Origin: Acidocella sp.
Lineage (GTDB): Bacteria > Pseudomonadota > Alphaproteobacteria > Acetobacterales > Acetobacteraceae
Assembly (NCBI GenBank): GCA_027451225.1
Contig: DAIDJU010000053.1
Location: forward strand, 1-38,825
DNA: 38,825 nucleotides
Direction of reading: 5' to 3'
Below the pieces are notes generated by a model. The model was not told the origin of the DNA and searched no databases. It saw only the letters and a list, made by a program, of their open reading frames with translations. Positions 8,004-16,644 of the stretch are shown piece by piece. Position 1 is the stretch's first letter, and each line of letters starts with the position of its first letter. The position numbers and the translations under genes are program-made.

Positions 8004-8023
8004 GTGAGCTGTACTGAGTGACC

Positions 8024-8053
8024 GAACCCGCCAGGGGAAACTCTGGCGGGTTC
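8024..8053 (+). terminator. hairpin terminator between phaB and dinG
   Basis: An 11-bp perfect stem GAACCCGCCAG/CTGGCGGGTTC with an 8-nt loop sits 20 bp after the phaB stop and is followed by GCTTTAT, a short U-tract. It lies between convergent genes and probably ends phaB transcription. Confidence 0.75.
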
Positions 8054-8056
8054 GCT

Positions 8057-10771
8057 TTATCCGGCGTTCAGAAAACGGCGGATGCCGGTAATGGCCTCGG
8101 CCAGACCAGAGCGGATGATCGGCGCGGTTTCGGGGAAGGCGCTGAACAGGCGCGATGGCACCTGCTTATCCAGCAGCACGAACACGCCTCTGTCATCGGC
8201 GCGGCGGATCAATCGTCCGAACGCCTGACGTAATCTCAGCCGCACGATCGCATCGTCGTAATCCTTCGGCGCGCCATGCGAGAGATGTGTGCGTCTTGTG
8301 CGGTGCAATATATCCGGGCGCGGCCAGGGCGTGCGCTCGAACACCACGAGGCGCAGGGCGTTGCCCGGAATATCCACGCCGTCGCGCATCGCATCCGTGC
8401 CGAGCAGGCAGGAATGTTCCTCGGCGCGGAAGATATCCACCAGCGTCGCGTTATCCATCGCGTCCACATGCTGGGCGTAGAGCGGAATGCCCGCTTCCTC
8501 CAATTTGGGCGCGATGCGCGACTGCACCGCCTTCAGCCGCGAGATGGCGGTGAACAGCCCCAGCCCGCCGCCGCCCGCCGCCTGGAACAGCGCCTGATAC
8601 GCCCCGGCAAGCTGCCCGATATCCTGCGTGTTCACATCCGAGACCAGCACGATGCGCGTGCGGTCCGCATAGTCGAACGGTGACTCGAACGCGGCGCGAA
8701 TCGCGGGCGTGGCGAGATGCACCGCCCCGGTGCGCGCCTCGGCGTTTTCCCAGGCGGTTTCATTGTCGCTGCCGTCGCGCAGCGTGGCGGAGGTGATGAG
8801 CAGCCCATGCGCGGGGATGGCGATGCTCTGGATGAACGCTTCCGTCGGGTCGAGCATGTGCGAGAGCAAGGCGATGTCGCGGTCGGTCCCGGCCTCGCGG
8901 TCGAGGCGCAGGAACTCGATGCGCGCCGGGCGCTGGCCGGGGGCGGGTTCGTTGCCCAAGCCGTCTAGGATGCGCGTCCAGGCGGAAAGCGGGTCCATGC
9001 CCCGGCGCTTCAGCCCGCGCGCGATGCCCTCCAGCCGTTGGCGCACGGTCTCCTCCAGTTCCGGGTCAGTCTCCAGCCGGTCCAGCATATGCTCGCGCAG
9101 CGCCTCCAGCGGCGCGCGCAGTTCAGCCAGGGCGCGGGAGAGGGTTTGTGCCGCGGGCAATATGTCCGGGTTCAGCGGGTGCAAATCGCCCTCGAATCCC
9201 ACGGCCCCGTTCAGCTCGCTCTCCTTGGCGCGGGCGCGGAGCTGTTCGCGCAAGGCTCGCAGCAGCGCCTCGGCCGGGTTGTTGTCCGGTTCCAGCTCCG
9301 GGTCGAGCCGGGTGGAGAACATCGGTGCGGGCAGGGCCTTCGCCGCCTTCAGCGCTGCTTCCACATGTTTTTTGGTGGTGTCGTCGGTGGCGGCGAGATC
9401 CTCCAGCCGCCGGGCGAGGCCACGGGCGCGTGAGCGTGTGCCCTCGGCCCCCAGCAGCCAGCGCCGCAGTTCAGCCATGGCGGCGCCGGAAAGCTCCACG
9501 GAGAAGGCGCTATCCGCCGCGTCGAAGATATGATGCCCTTCGTCGAACACGTAGCGCGTGGGCACGTAATCGTCGTCCAGCCCGCCCCACACGGCCTGGG
9601 CCATCACCAGCGCATGGTTGGCGATGACGAGATCAGCCTCCCGCGCATTGCGCACCACGCGCTCGATGACGCAGGTGGAGAAATGCGGGCAGGCGGCATG
9701 GATGCACTCGCCGCGCCGGTCGGCGATTTGCGCGAGCAGCCCGCCGCCGAAGAGTTCGGCGAACCAGCCGGGCAGGTCGCCGCCGAAGAGATCGCCATCG
9801 GCGCTGGCCATGGCCCAGCGGGCAATCAGCCCCAGCGGCGTGGCGTAGCGCTCCACGCCCGAGGCGTCCTCGAAATTCAGCAGGCAGAGATAATTCTCCC
9901 GTCCCTTGCGCAGCACCACCTTCAACGCGCCGGGCAGGCGGCTGGCCTCCTGTTCGATCTGCCGTTGCAGATGCCGCGTATAGGTGGAGACCCACACCGC
10001 GCCCTTGTTCTGCTCGGCCCAGAGCGAGGCGGGGGCGAGGTAGCCCAGCGTCTTGCCCGTGCCGGTCCCGGCCTCGGCGATGACCACATGCGGGCTGCCC
10101 TCAACGAGGCGTGGCGCGAAGGCCTCCGTCGCGGCCGAGGCGAAATCCGCCTGGGCCGGGCGCTGTTCGGCCCCAGGCCCCAGCAGCGTGGCGAGCCGTG
10201 CGCGCGCCTGGGCTGAGGTGACGGGGAAAGACGATGGCGGCGGCCGGGGGGCGACTTCCTCCCATTTCGGCAGGCGTTTGCCCAGGCGCATGGCCATGCC
10301 GTCCGGCCGGGCATGGGGCTGGCCGAGGGCCGCCAGCACGTAAGGCGCCCAGCCCCAGCCAAATTCCCCCATGCGCGCGGCCAAGCCAGGGGCATCGCGG
10401 TTGGCGGGCGTGTCCTTGCCCGCCGCCAGCCGGGCGAGCAGCGCCTCGGCCATTTCCGCCAGCGCCAGCGCGGCGGAGTCGAGGCTCTGCGGCACGTCCA
10501 TCTCCAGCGCGCGGGCGAGTCCGGCGGGGGTGGGGGCGAGCGTTTGCGCCGGGCAGACGAAGGCGAAGAGTTCCAGCAAGTCCAGCAGCTGGATTGCCGG
10601 ATTGCCGAGGCGCTTGAGCGTGACCGGCCCATGCACCACCAGGGCGGAATCCTGCCCAAGCTGGCGCGCCACGGTGCCCAGCTTCAGCGGGGCCACCACG
10701 CCATCCGTGCCGAGGATGACGGCGCGGCCATGTCCGGCCACCAAAGCGGGCAGGGGAGGGAGAATCGGCAT
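8057..10771 (-). CDS. dinG: ATP-dependent DNA helicase, DinG/XPD family
   Basis: Superfamily 2, XPD-like 5'-3' helicase thought to resolve R-loops, forks and damage structures. The 904-residue protein has an N-terminal domain of about 200 residues without recognised motif, as in alphaproteobacterial DinG homologues. Then come Walker A (AEAGTGTGKT, 232-241), a Cys-rich insert likely to hold a 4Fe-4S cluster (YLCLLN ... GECIHAACPHFSTC, spacing C-x4-C-x5-C in the last three), a DEGH Walker B (VFDEGHHIFD) and the C-terminal helicase motifs ending in LRLRQAFGRLIRR (motif VI). It is a single-gene unit, convergent with phaB and divergent from lysK with 96 bp between the starts. Confidence 0.88.
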   Translation of the reverse strand: MPILPPLPALVAGHGRAVILGTDGVVAPLKLGTVARQLGQDSALVVHGPVTLKRLGNPAIQLLDLLELFAFVCPAQTLAPTPAGLARALEMDVPQSLDSAALALAEMAEALLARLAAGKDTPANRDAPGLAARMGEFGWGWAPYVLAALGQPHARPDGMAMRLGKRLPKWEEVAPRPPPSSFPVTSAQARARLATLLGPGAEQRPAQADFASAATEAFAPRLVEGSPHVVIAEAGTGTGKTLGYLAPASLWAEQNKGAVWVSTYTRHLQRQIEQEASRLPGALKVVLRKGRENYLCLLNFEDASGVERYATPLGLIARWAMASADGDLFGGDLPGWFAELFGGGLLAQIADRRGECIHAACPHFSTCVIERVVRNAREADLVIANHALVMAQAVWGGLDDDYVPTRYVFDEGHHIFDAADSAFSVELSGAAMAELRRWLLGAEGTRSRARGLARRLEDLAATDDTTKKHVEAALKAAKALPAPMFSTRLDPELEPDNNPAEALLRALREQLRARAKESELNGAVGFEGDLHPLNPDILPAAQTLSRALAELRAPLEALREHMLDRLETDPELEETVRQRLEGIARGLKRRGMDPLSAWTRILDGLGNEPAPGQRPARIEFLRLDREAGTDRDIALLSHMLDPTEAFIQSIAIPAHGLLITSATLRDGSDNETAWENAEARTGAVHLATPAIRAAFESPFDYADRTRIVLVSDVNTQDIGQLAGAYQALFQAAGGGGLGLFTAISRLKAVQSRIAPKLEEAGIPLYAQHVDAMDNATLVDIFRAEEHSCLLGTDAMRDGVDIPGNALRLVVFERTPWPRPDILHRTRRTHLSHGAPKDYDDAIVRLRLRQAFGRLIRRADDRGVFVLLDKQVPSRLFSAFPETAPIIRSGLAEAITGIRRFLNAG

Positions 10772-10867
10772 TCCTGGTTGTTATACGGGCTTGTTCACGG
10801 TTTGTCTCGCCTCAACCACACACCCCCAGTTGCGGGTCTGCCGTTCCGGTTCTAGAGCAAGCGCACC

Positions 10868-12439
10868 ATGAGCGAAAATACACAAACCTCTCTGTCCTGG
10901 CCCTTCCGTGAAGCTGAACGTATCGCCGAGCGCCTGAAACAGAAAGGCAAGGACCACGCGCTGTTCGAGACCGGCTACGGTCCCTCCGGCCTGCCGCATA
11001 TCGGCACGTTCGGCGAGGTGGCGCGCACTTCCTGGGTTCGCAAGGCGTTCACCGATCTTACCGGCCTGCCCTCGCGCCTGCTCGCCTTTTCGGACGACAT
11101 GGACGGCCTGCGCAAAGTGCCCGAGAACGTGCCCAACAAGGACATGCTGCGCCAGCATCTCGGCAAGCCGCTGACCCGCATCCCCGACCCGTTCGGTAAG
11201 TTTGAGAGCTTCGGCGCGCATAACAACAACATGCTGCAGGAATTCCTGCGCGCCTTCGATTTCGAGTTCGAATTCGCCTCCGCCTCCGATTACTACGCCT
11301 CCGGCCGGTTCGACGATGCGCTGCTGCACGTGTTGCGCCACCACCAGGAGATCGTCGACATCATCCTGCCCACGCTGGGCTCCGAGCGCGCGGCCACCTA
11401 TTCGCCGATCCTGCCCATCCACCCGCGCACCGGCGTGGTCATGCAGGTGCCCATCGACAAGGTGGACGTGGAGCACGGCACCGTGTTCTGGACCGACCCG
11501 GACACTGGCGCGAAGTTCGAGACCTCCGTGCTGGGCGGTGCGGCCAAGCTGCAATGGAAGGCCGACTGGGCCATGCGCTGGTACGCGCTGGATGTGGACT
11601 ACGAAATGTCCGGCAAGGATCTGATCCCGTCGGTGAAGCTGTCGTCCGACATCGTGCGCGCCCTGGGCAAGGAGCCGCCGGTGACGCTCACCTACGAGCT
11701 GTTCCTGGACGATAAGGGCCAGAAGATTTCCAAGTCCAAGGGCAATGGCCTGTCCATCGAGGAATGGCTGACCTATGCGCCCAAGGAATCCCTGGCGCAG
11801 TTCATGTATCACGCCCCGCAGCGCGCCAAGCGTCTGTTCTTCGATGTCATCCCCCGCGCCACGGACGATTACATCAACAACGTCGCGGTTCTGCCCAAGG
11901 CCGAGAAGCCGCATGACAACCCGGCCTGGCACATCCATGGCGGCGTGCTGCCCGAGCATGCGGGCTCGCCGATCAGCTTCACCATGCTGCTCAACCTCGC
12001 CTCGGTGAGCAATGCGGACAGCCCGGAGATGCTCTGGGGCTTTATCCGCGCCTATATGCCCGAGGCCAATGCCGAGACCGATCCGTTCCTGGCCAAGCTG
12101 GTGCACCACGCGGTTGCCTACACCAAGGATTTCGTGATCCCGGCCAAGCAGTTCCGCAGCCCCACCGATGTGGAGCGCGGCGCGCTGGTGGATCTGGCCG
12201 AGAGCCTGAAAGCCAACGAGCAGGCCAGCCATAAGGGCGAGACCGAGGCGGAAAAGCTGCAGAACCTTGTTTACGAGGTCGGCAAGCGCCATCCCTTCGC
12301 GCCGCTGAAATCCTGGTTCGATTGTCTGTATCAGGTGTTGCTCGGCACGCCGGAAGGCCCGCGCTTTGGCGGCTTCATCGCCCTGTACGGTGTGGAGCGC
12401 AGCATCGCGCTGATCGAAACCTCCCTGGCCCGCGGCTAA
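10868..12439 (+). CDS. lysK: lysine--tRNA ligase, class I (archaeal type)
   Basis: Charges tRNA-Lys with lysine. This is the class I enzyme (LysRS1), unrelated in fold to the common bacterial class II LysS. It is found in archaea, most alphaproteobacteria and spirochaetes. The 523-residue product has the Rossmann-fold signatures PHIGTFGE (HIGH-type, HIGT at 44-47) and KISKS (286-290), and the LysRS1 block AFSDDMDGLRKVP. The C-terminal helical part should bind the anticodon. It is followed 21 bp later by a membrane-protein gene and then an aldehyde dehydrogenase, which suggests one transcript. I saw no class II lysS in the window. Confidence 0.95.
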   Translation: MSENTQTSLSWPFREAERIAERLKQKGKDHALFETGYGPSGLPHIGTFGEVARTSWVRKAFTDLTGLPSRLLAFSDDMDGLRKVPENVPNKDMLRQHLGKPLTRIPDPFGKFESFGAHNNNMLQEFLRAFDFEFEFASASDYYASGRFDDALLHVLRHHQEIVDIILPTLGSERAATYSPILPIHPRTGVVMQVPIDKVDVEHGTVFWTDPDTGAKFETSVLGGAAKLQWKADWAMRWYALDVDYEMSGKDLIPSVKLSSDIVRALGKEPPVTLTYELFLDDKGQKISKSKGNGLSIEEWLTYAPKESLAQFMYHAPQRAKRLFFDVIPRATDDYINNVAVLPKAEKPHDNPAWHIHGGVLPEHAGSPISFTMLLNLASVSNADSPEMLWGFIRAYMPEANAETDPFLAKLVHHAVAYTKDFVIPAKQFRSPTDVERGALVDLAESLKANEQASHKGETEAEKLQNLVYEVGKRHPFAPLKSWFDCLYQVLLGTPEGPRFGGFIALYGVERSIALIETSLARG

Positions 12440-12460
12440 GCCAGCCTTAAGGCGCGGGCC

Positions 12461-13420
12461 ATGCGGCGCAAAGCGCTAAAATACCTGCCGCCGGTGCTTG
12501 GCCTGCTGGTGCTGGCCGGCGCCGCGGTGGGGTTGCGCGGGGCGCTGAAGAAACTCAGCCTCGCGGACATCCTCGCAGCCCTTGAGGCCACACCGCGCGA
12601 GCATATCCTGCACGCGGTGCTGGCGCTGGCGCTCAGCTTCTGCATCATGTGCGCCTACGATTTGCCGGGCGTGCTGTTCGCCCGGCGGAGCGAGACATTC
12701 CCCCGGCTTGGCCTGCACCGCGTCGGGCTGGCCTCGTTCTGCGCCTATACGCTGAGCCATGTGCTGGGCGCGCCGGCCATTTCCGCCGCCGCCATCCGTG
12801 TGCGGCTTTACGCGCAATGGGGCGTGCCGGGGCGCGGCATTACCCGCATTGTCGCGCTCTCGGGCACCAGCTTTACCCTTGGCCTCGCCTCGCTGCTGGG
12901 TACGTTCCTGCTGCTGCGGCCCGATGCCATGCCCGGCTTCGGCAATGCCGGGCCGGAGGTGCTGCGTTTGGCCGGGCTGGTTCTTATCTGCATCCCTGTC
13001 GCCTATGTCGCGGCGGCGCATGGGCGCAGCGCCATTCGGCTGCTGGGGCGCGAGATTCCGCTGCCCGGATCGCGCCTCGCCATCGCCCAGATCTTCATCT
13101 CCTGCGCCGATATCGCGGCGACCAGCGCCATACTCTACGCCGTGCTGCCCCCCACGCCGGGCTTGGGCTACCCGCTGGTGCTCAGCCTCTATCTCGCCGC
13201 CTTCGCCTCTGGCGCTTATTCCGGCCTGCCGGGCGGGGTGGGGGTGTTCGATTCCGTGTTGCTGCTCGGTCTTTCCGCCTATCTGCCCACGGCAGATGCG
13301 CTGGGGGCTATTCTGTTGTTCAGGGTCATGTATTTTCTGGCGCCGGCGTGCATAGGCGGACTCTGCTACGCCGCACATGAGCTGTGGGCGCATACGCAAG
13401 CGCCGGGAGAAACAAAATGA
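12461..13420 (+). CDS. lysylphosphatidylglycerol synthase TM-region family membrane protein
   Basis: A 319-residue polytopic membrane protein of the UPF0104/LPG_synthase_TM family, the domain that forms the flippase half of MprF. About eight helices are predicted by eye from hydrophobic stretches. The conserved SGLPGGVGVFDSVLL segment near residue 255-270 is the family hallmark. The C-terminal aminoacyl-transferase domain of MprF is absent, so this protein alone should not make lysyl-phosphatidylglycerol. Stand-alone members are usually uncharacterised or linked to lipid and hopanoid biology. It follows lysK by 21 bp, and its TGA overlaps the ATG of the aldehyde dehydrogenase. Whether the lysK linkage has meaning is open. 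Confidence 0.75.
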   Translation: MRRKALKYLPPVLGLLVLAGAAVGLRGALKKLSLADILAALEATPREHILHAVLALALSFCIMCAYDLPGVLFARRSETFPRLGLHRVGLASFCAYTLSHVLGAPAISAAAIRVRLYAQWGVPGRGITRIVALSGTSFTLGLASLLGTFLLLRPDAMPGFGNAGPEVLRLAGLVLICIPVAYVAAAHGRSAIRLLGREIPLPGSRLAIAQIFISCADIAATSAILYAVLPPTPGLGYPLVLSLYLAAFASGAYSGLPGGVGVFDSVLLLGLSAYLPTADALGAILLFRVMYFLAPACIGGLCYAAHELWAHTQAPGETK

Positions 13421-14805
13421 GCATGCAACAGACGATCACGCCCGTGGACGGCCGGGTCTATGCCGAGCGTCCCTTCGCGGGCGAGAACCATATCAACGCG
13501 GTGCTGGACAATGCGGTAAAAGCGCAGGCGCAATGGGCGCTGACCACGCTGGAAGAGCGCGCGGCCCTTTGCTCCAAATTCTGCGACGCGCTGCTGACGC
13601 ATATCGACGAGATCGCCCTGGAACTGGCCTGGCAGATGGGCCGCCCGGTCTCCCAGGCGCCGGGCGAGGTGCGCACCTGCATCGACCGCGCCCGCTACAT
13701 GATCGCCGAAGCCCCGGCCGGTCTCGCGAACCTCGACCCCGGCCCGAAGGACGGCTTCAAGCGCTACGTGAAGCGCACGCCGCTGGGGGTGATCTTTGTC
13801 ATCGCGCCGTGGAACTACCCGCTGCTCACCGCGGTCAACTCCATCGTGCCCGCGATCATGGCGGGCAACACCGTGGTGCTGAAGCACGCGGCGCAGACGC
13901 AGCTGGTGGCCGAGCGCTTCCAGCAGGCTTTCGACGAGGCCGGGCTGCCGCATGGCGTGTTCCAGCACATCCATGTGGCCGGCTCCACCGCCGAAAAGCT
14001 AGTGAAGGATGCCCGCATCGCGCATGTGAACTTCACCGGCTCGGTGCCGGTGGGCCATGCCGTCTCCCGCGCGGCGGCGGACCGGTTTATCGGTGTGGGG
14101 CTGGAGCTGGGCGGCAAGGACCCCGCCTATGTCCGCACCGATGCGGATGTCGGCTTCGCGGTGGACAACCTCATCGACGGCGCATTCTTCAACTCCGGCC
14201 AGTCCTGCTGCGGCATCGAGCGCATCTACGCGCATGAGAGCGTGTTCGAGGAGTTCGTGGAACGCGCCGTGGCCTTTACCAACACCTATCGCCTGGGCGA
14301 CCCGACCGTGGCTGAGACCAATATCGGCCCGGTGGTGTCCGCCAAGGCGGCGGGGTTCATCCGCGGCCAGGTGGACGACGCCGTGAGCCAGGGTGCGCGC
14401 GCGCTCATTGATCCCAAGACCTTCGCGGCGGATCAGGCGGGCACGGCCTATATGGCGCCGCAAATCCTCATCAATGTGGATCATTCGATGCGCGTGATGA
14501 CCGAGGAGACCTTCGGCCCCATCGTCGGCATCATGAAGGTCCGGGATGACGAGGAAGCCATCCGCCTGATGAATGACAGCGAATACGGCCTCACCGCCGC
14601 GATCTTCACGCGTGACGTGACCGCCGCCGAGCGCATCGGCGACCGTGTGGAAACCGGCACCGTGTTCCTCAATCGCTGCGACGCTCTGGACCCGGCACTC
14701 CCCTGGGTGGGGGTGAAGGATACCGGGCGCGGCTACACGCTTTCGCGCTGGGGCTACGAAACGCTGACGCGCCCCAAGAGCTACCATCTGCGTCTGCCGG
14801 CTTAA
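13417..14805 (+). CDS. NAD(P)-dependent aldehyde dehydrogenase
   Basis: Oxidises an aldehyde to the acid; the substrate cannot be fixed from sequence. The 462-residue product has the ALDH-superfamily features: PWNYPLL, the cofactor-loop FTGSVPVGH, general base E230 in ELGGKD, and the nucleophile within GQSCCG (C264 or C265). EETFGPIVGI lies towards the C-terminus. I start at the ATG at 13417 (SD GGGAGA, 13404-13409), overlapping the upstream stop as ATGA; a longer in-frame start at 13384 would sit inside the previous gene. Given the polyamine cluster 3 kb away without its own puuC, it could oxidise gamma-glutamyl-aminobutyraldehyde, but it is on the opposite strand and in another operon, so this is only a possibility. 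Confidence 0.88.
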   Translation: MSMQQTITPVDGRVYAERPFAGENHINAVLDNAVKAQAQWALTTLEERAALCSKFCDALLTHIDEIALELAWQMGRPVSQAPGEVRTCIDRARYMIAEAPAGLANLDPGPKDGFKRYVKRTPLGVIFVIAPWNYPLLTAVNSIVPAIMAGNTVVLKHAAQTQLVAERFQQAFDEAGLPHGVFQHIHVAGSTAEKLVKDARIAHVNFTGSVPVGHAVSRAAADRFIGVGLELGGKDPAYVRTDADVGFAVDNLIDGAFFNSGQSCCGIERIYAHESVFEEFVERAVAFTNTYRLGDPTVAETNIGPVVSAKAAGFIRGQVDDAVSQGARALIDPKTFAADQAGTAYMAPQILINVDHSMRVMTEETFGPIVGIMKVRDDEEAIRLMNDSEYGLTAAIFTRDVTAAERIGDRVETGTVFLNRCDALDPALPWVGVKDTGRGYTLSRWGYETLTRPKSYHLRLPA

Positions 14806-14824
14806 AAAACCAACACAAGTTTGG

Positions 14825-14850
14825 GTGCAGCTTTTTTCAAAAAGCTGCAC
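14825..14850. repeat. 12-bp perfect inverted repeat after the aldehyde dehydrogenase gene
   Basis: GTGCAGCTTTTT (14825-14836) and AAAAAGCTGCAC (14839-14850) form a perfect stem with a 2-nt centre. It lies 19 bp after the stop and just before a second, terminator-like hairpin. It has no U-tract of its own. It resembles dispersed intergenic palindromes, which a genome-wide count would show. Confidence 0.7.
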
Positions 14851-14868
14851 TTACAAGATGTCCAAAAC

Positions 14869-14900
14869 AAAAGGCCGGAGGATTTTTCCTCCGGCCTTTT
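14869..14900. terminator. bidirectional intrinsic terminator between aldehyde dehydrogenase and degP
   Basis: AAAAGGCCGGAGGA (14869-14882) pairs with TCCTCCGGCCTTTT (14887-14900) over a 4-nt loop of T residues. The stem is flanked by A-runs on the left and T-runs on the right, so it can terminate transcription from both convergent genes. Confidence 0.88.
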
Positions 14901-14922
14901 TCAGTAGCGCTTGCCCGGCTGA

Positions 14923-16479
14923 TCAGTTGCCGGAATTGTCGCTGCTGTTGCTCAGCCCGATGCCGATGAACAGCGCCTGGCCCTGGCGGATGATGCGCAG
15001 TGCCAGCGCGCCGCTGCCGCTCTTGCGCGCGGCGGCAATGGCGGCGACGGCTTCATCTGGCGTGCTCACGTTGGTGGCGCCCACGCCCACCAGCAGGTCG
15101 CCCGGCTGCAGCCCGGCCTGATCCGCCAGCGAATTCGGCTTCACCGCGGTGATCACGGTGCCGCTTGCGCTATCGGGCAGGTTGAGCTGGTTGCGCGCAT
15201 CCGGGGTCAGCGGCGCCAAAGTAAGGCCCAGCGCGCCCTGCTGCCCGGTGCTGGAGTTGCCGCCGCCATTCTGCTGGAAGCCGGCATCCGGGTTGGCGGG
15301 CATCGTCGTTACCGACACGGAGACGGTGTCCTGCTTGCCGTTGCGCAGATACACGATGTCGGCCTTGTGGTTGGGGTCGACATTGGCGATGTCGCTGGCC
15401 AGATCGCCAGGGCTGGTCACGGTCTGGCCGTTGACGCTGGTGATCACGTCGCCCGGCTTCAGCCCGGCCTTCTCGGCGGGGCTGCCCGGCGAGATGGCGG
15501 CCACCAGGGCGCCGTCCTTGGCCGGATTGTCGGTGGGCAGGCCGAGCGCCTGGGCCATCTGCGGCGAGATCTGCTGCGCCGCGACGCCGAGATAGCCGCG
15601 CACCACCTTGCCGTTGCTGATGAGCTGGGTGACCACGCGCTTGATCATGTCCGACGGGATGGCGAAGCCGATGCCCACGGAGCCGCCGGAAGGCGACAGG
15701 ATGGCGGTGTTCACGCCGATCACCTCGCCCTTCTGGTCGAAGAGCGGGCCACCGGAATTACCCTCGTTGATCGGCGCGTCGATCTGGATGAACTTGTCAT
15801 ACGGGCCGTCGCCGATATCGCGGCTCAGCGCGGAGACGATACCCGCCGTCACCGTGCCCTCGAGCCCGAACGGGTTGCCCATGGCCACCACCCATTCGCC
15901 CGGCACCACCGAGGCGGAGGGCCCAAGCTCGACATAAGGCAGCGGATGCCCGGCATTGATCTTCAGCACCGCGAGGTCGGTCTTGGCGTCGGTGCCCAGG
16001 ATCTTGGCGGGGTAGGTGTTGCCGTCCGAGAGGGTGACGGTGACCGTGCGCGCGCCCTTCACCACATGATTGTTGGTGACGATGGTGCCGTTCTGGTCGA
16101 TGATGAAGCCCGAACCCTTGGCTTCCACCGCCTGCGGCTGCTGCGGCGTGCCGAAGGCGAAGGGGAAACCGGGCGGGAAGCCGGGGATCTGCGGGAAGCC
16201 AGGCGGCAGGCCGTTCTGGTTCTGGCTGCCGCCGTTATCGTCCTGGTTGTCCGAGGCTTGGTCGAGTTTCAGATGCACATCGACCGACACCACGGCGGGC
16301 GCCACATGCTTCACGAGGCCGGAGAAATCCGGCACCGGGGTGAAGCTCTGCTGCACGGCCGTGGTTTCATCCAGAGATGCGTCCGCCGCATGAGCCGGGG
16401 TGACGGGCAGGCCGGCCAGGGCGGTAACGCCTAAGAGGGCCAACGTGAGCGCGGTGCCGCGGGTAAAGGATTTACGCAT
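14923..16479 (-). CDS. degP: periplasmic serine endoprotease, Deg/HtrA family
   Basis: Periplasmic protease/chaperone of protein quality control. The 518-residue precursor has a Sec signal peptide (about 1-31, cleavage after AHA). A trypsin-like domain carries the catalytic triad H138 (TNNHVV), D168 (KTDLAVLK) and S242 (GNSGGP), followed by two PDZ domains (about residues 280-370 and 420-510). A Q/N stretch and a Pro/Gly/Phe-rich segment (about 75-110) before the protease core correspond to the LA loop of DegP. It could equally be called DegQ or MucD. The gene is monocistronic, ending at a bidirectional terminator. Its upstream region is AT-rich with an imperfect palindrome. Confidence 0.92.
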   Translation of the reverse strand: MRKSFTRGTALTLALLGVTALAGLPVTPAHAADASLDETTAVQQSFTPVPDFSGLVKHVAPAVVSVDVHLKLDQASDNQDDNGGSQNQNGLPPGFPQIPGFPPGFPFAFGTPQQPQAVEAKGSGFIIDQNGTIVTNNHVVKGARTVTVTLSDGNTYPAKILGTDAKTDLAVLKINAGHPLPYVELGPSASVVPGEWVVAMGNPFGLEGTVTAGIVSALSRDIGDGPYDKFIQIDAPINEGNSGGPLFDQKGEVIGVNTAILSPSGGSVGIGFAIPSDMIKRVVTQLISNGKVVRGYLGVAAQQISPQMAQALGLPTDNPAKDGALVAAISPGSPAEKAGLKPGDVITSVNGQTVTSPGDLASDIANVDPNHKADIVYLRNGKQDTVSVSVTTMPANPDAGFQQNGGGNSSTGQQGALGLTLAPLTPDARNQLNLPDSASGTVITAVKPNSLADQAGLQPGDLLVGVGATNVSTPDEAVAAIAAARKSGSGALALRIIRQGQALFIGIGLSNSSDNSGN

Positions 16480-16537
16480 GTCTTGTGTGGTCTCCTGCGG
16501 TAAAAATTTTTGACTTATCGCTGTCTAATTTCTGTAC

Positions 16538-16555
16538 TGTGACATAAATGCCACA
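16538..16555. promoter_or_regulatory. imperfect 18-bp palindrome upstream of degP
   Basis: TGTGACATAAATGCCACA reads almost the same on both strands (TGTGRCAT/ATGYCACA halves) and lies 59 bp before the degP ATG, in an AT-rich gap. A wider TTATCG (16515-16520) / CGATAA (16560-16565) repeat brackets it. The half-site resembles CRP/FNR-type operators, but the regulator is unknown. Confidence 0.3.
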
Positions 16556-16644
16556 ATAACGATAAGCGCTCAATGTCCGGGGGCTAGGGGTTACATTTCT
16601 TCACGGCGTGCAAAACCGGGCGAAAATTAGAGTGATGGACTTAA

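Noticed and set aside
13384-13416. Upstream start for the aldehyde dehydrogenase
   Set aside because: It would lie inside the preceding membrane-protein gene; the ATG at 13417 has an SD and an ATGA overlap.
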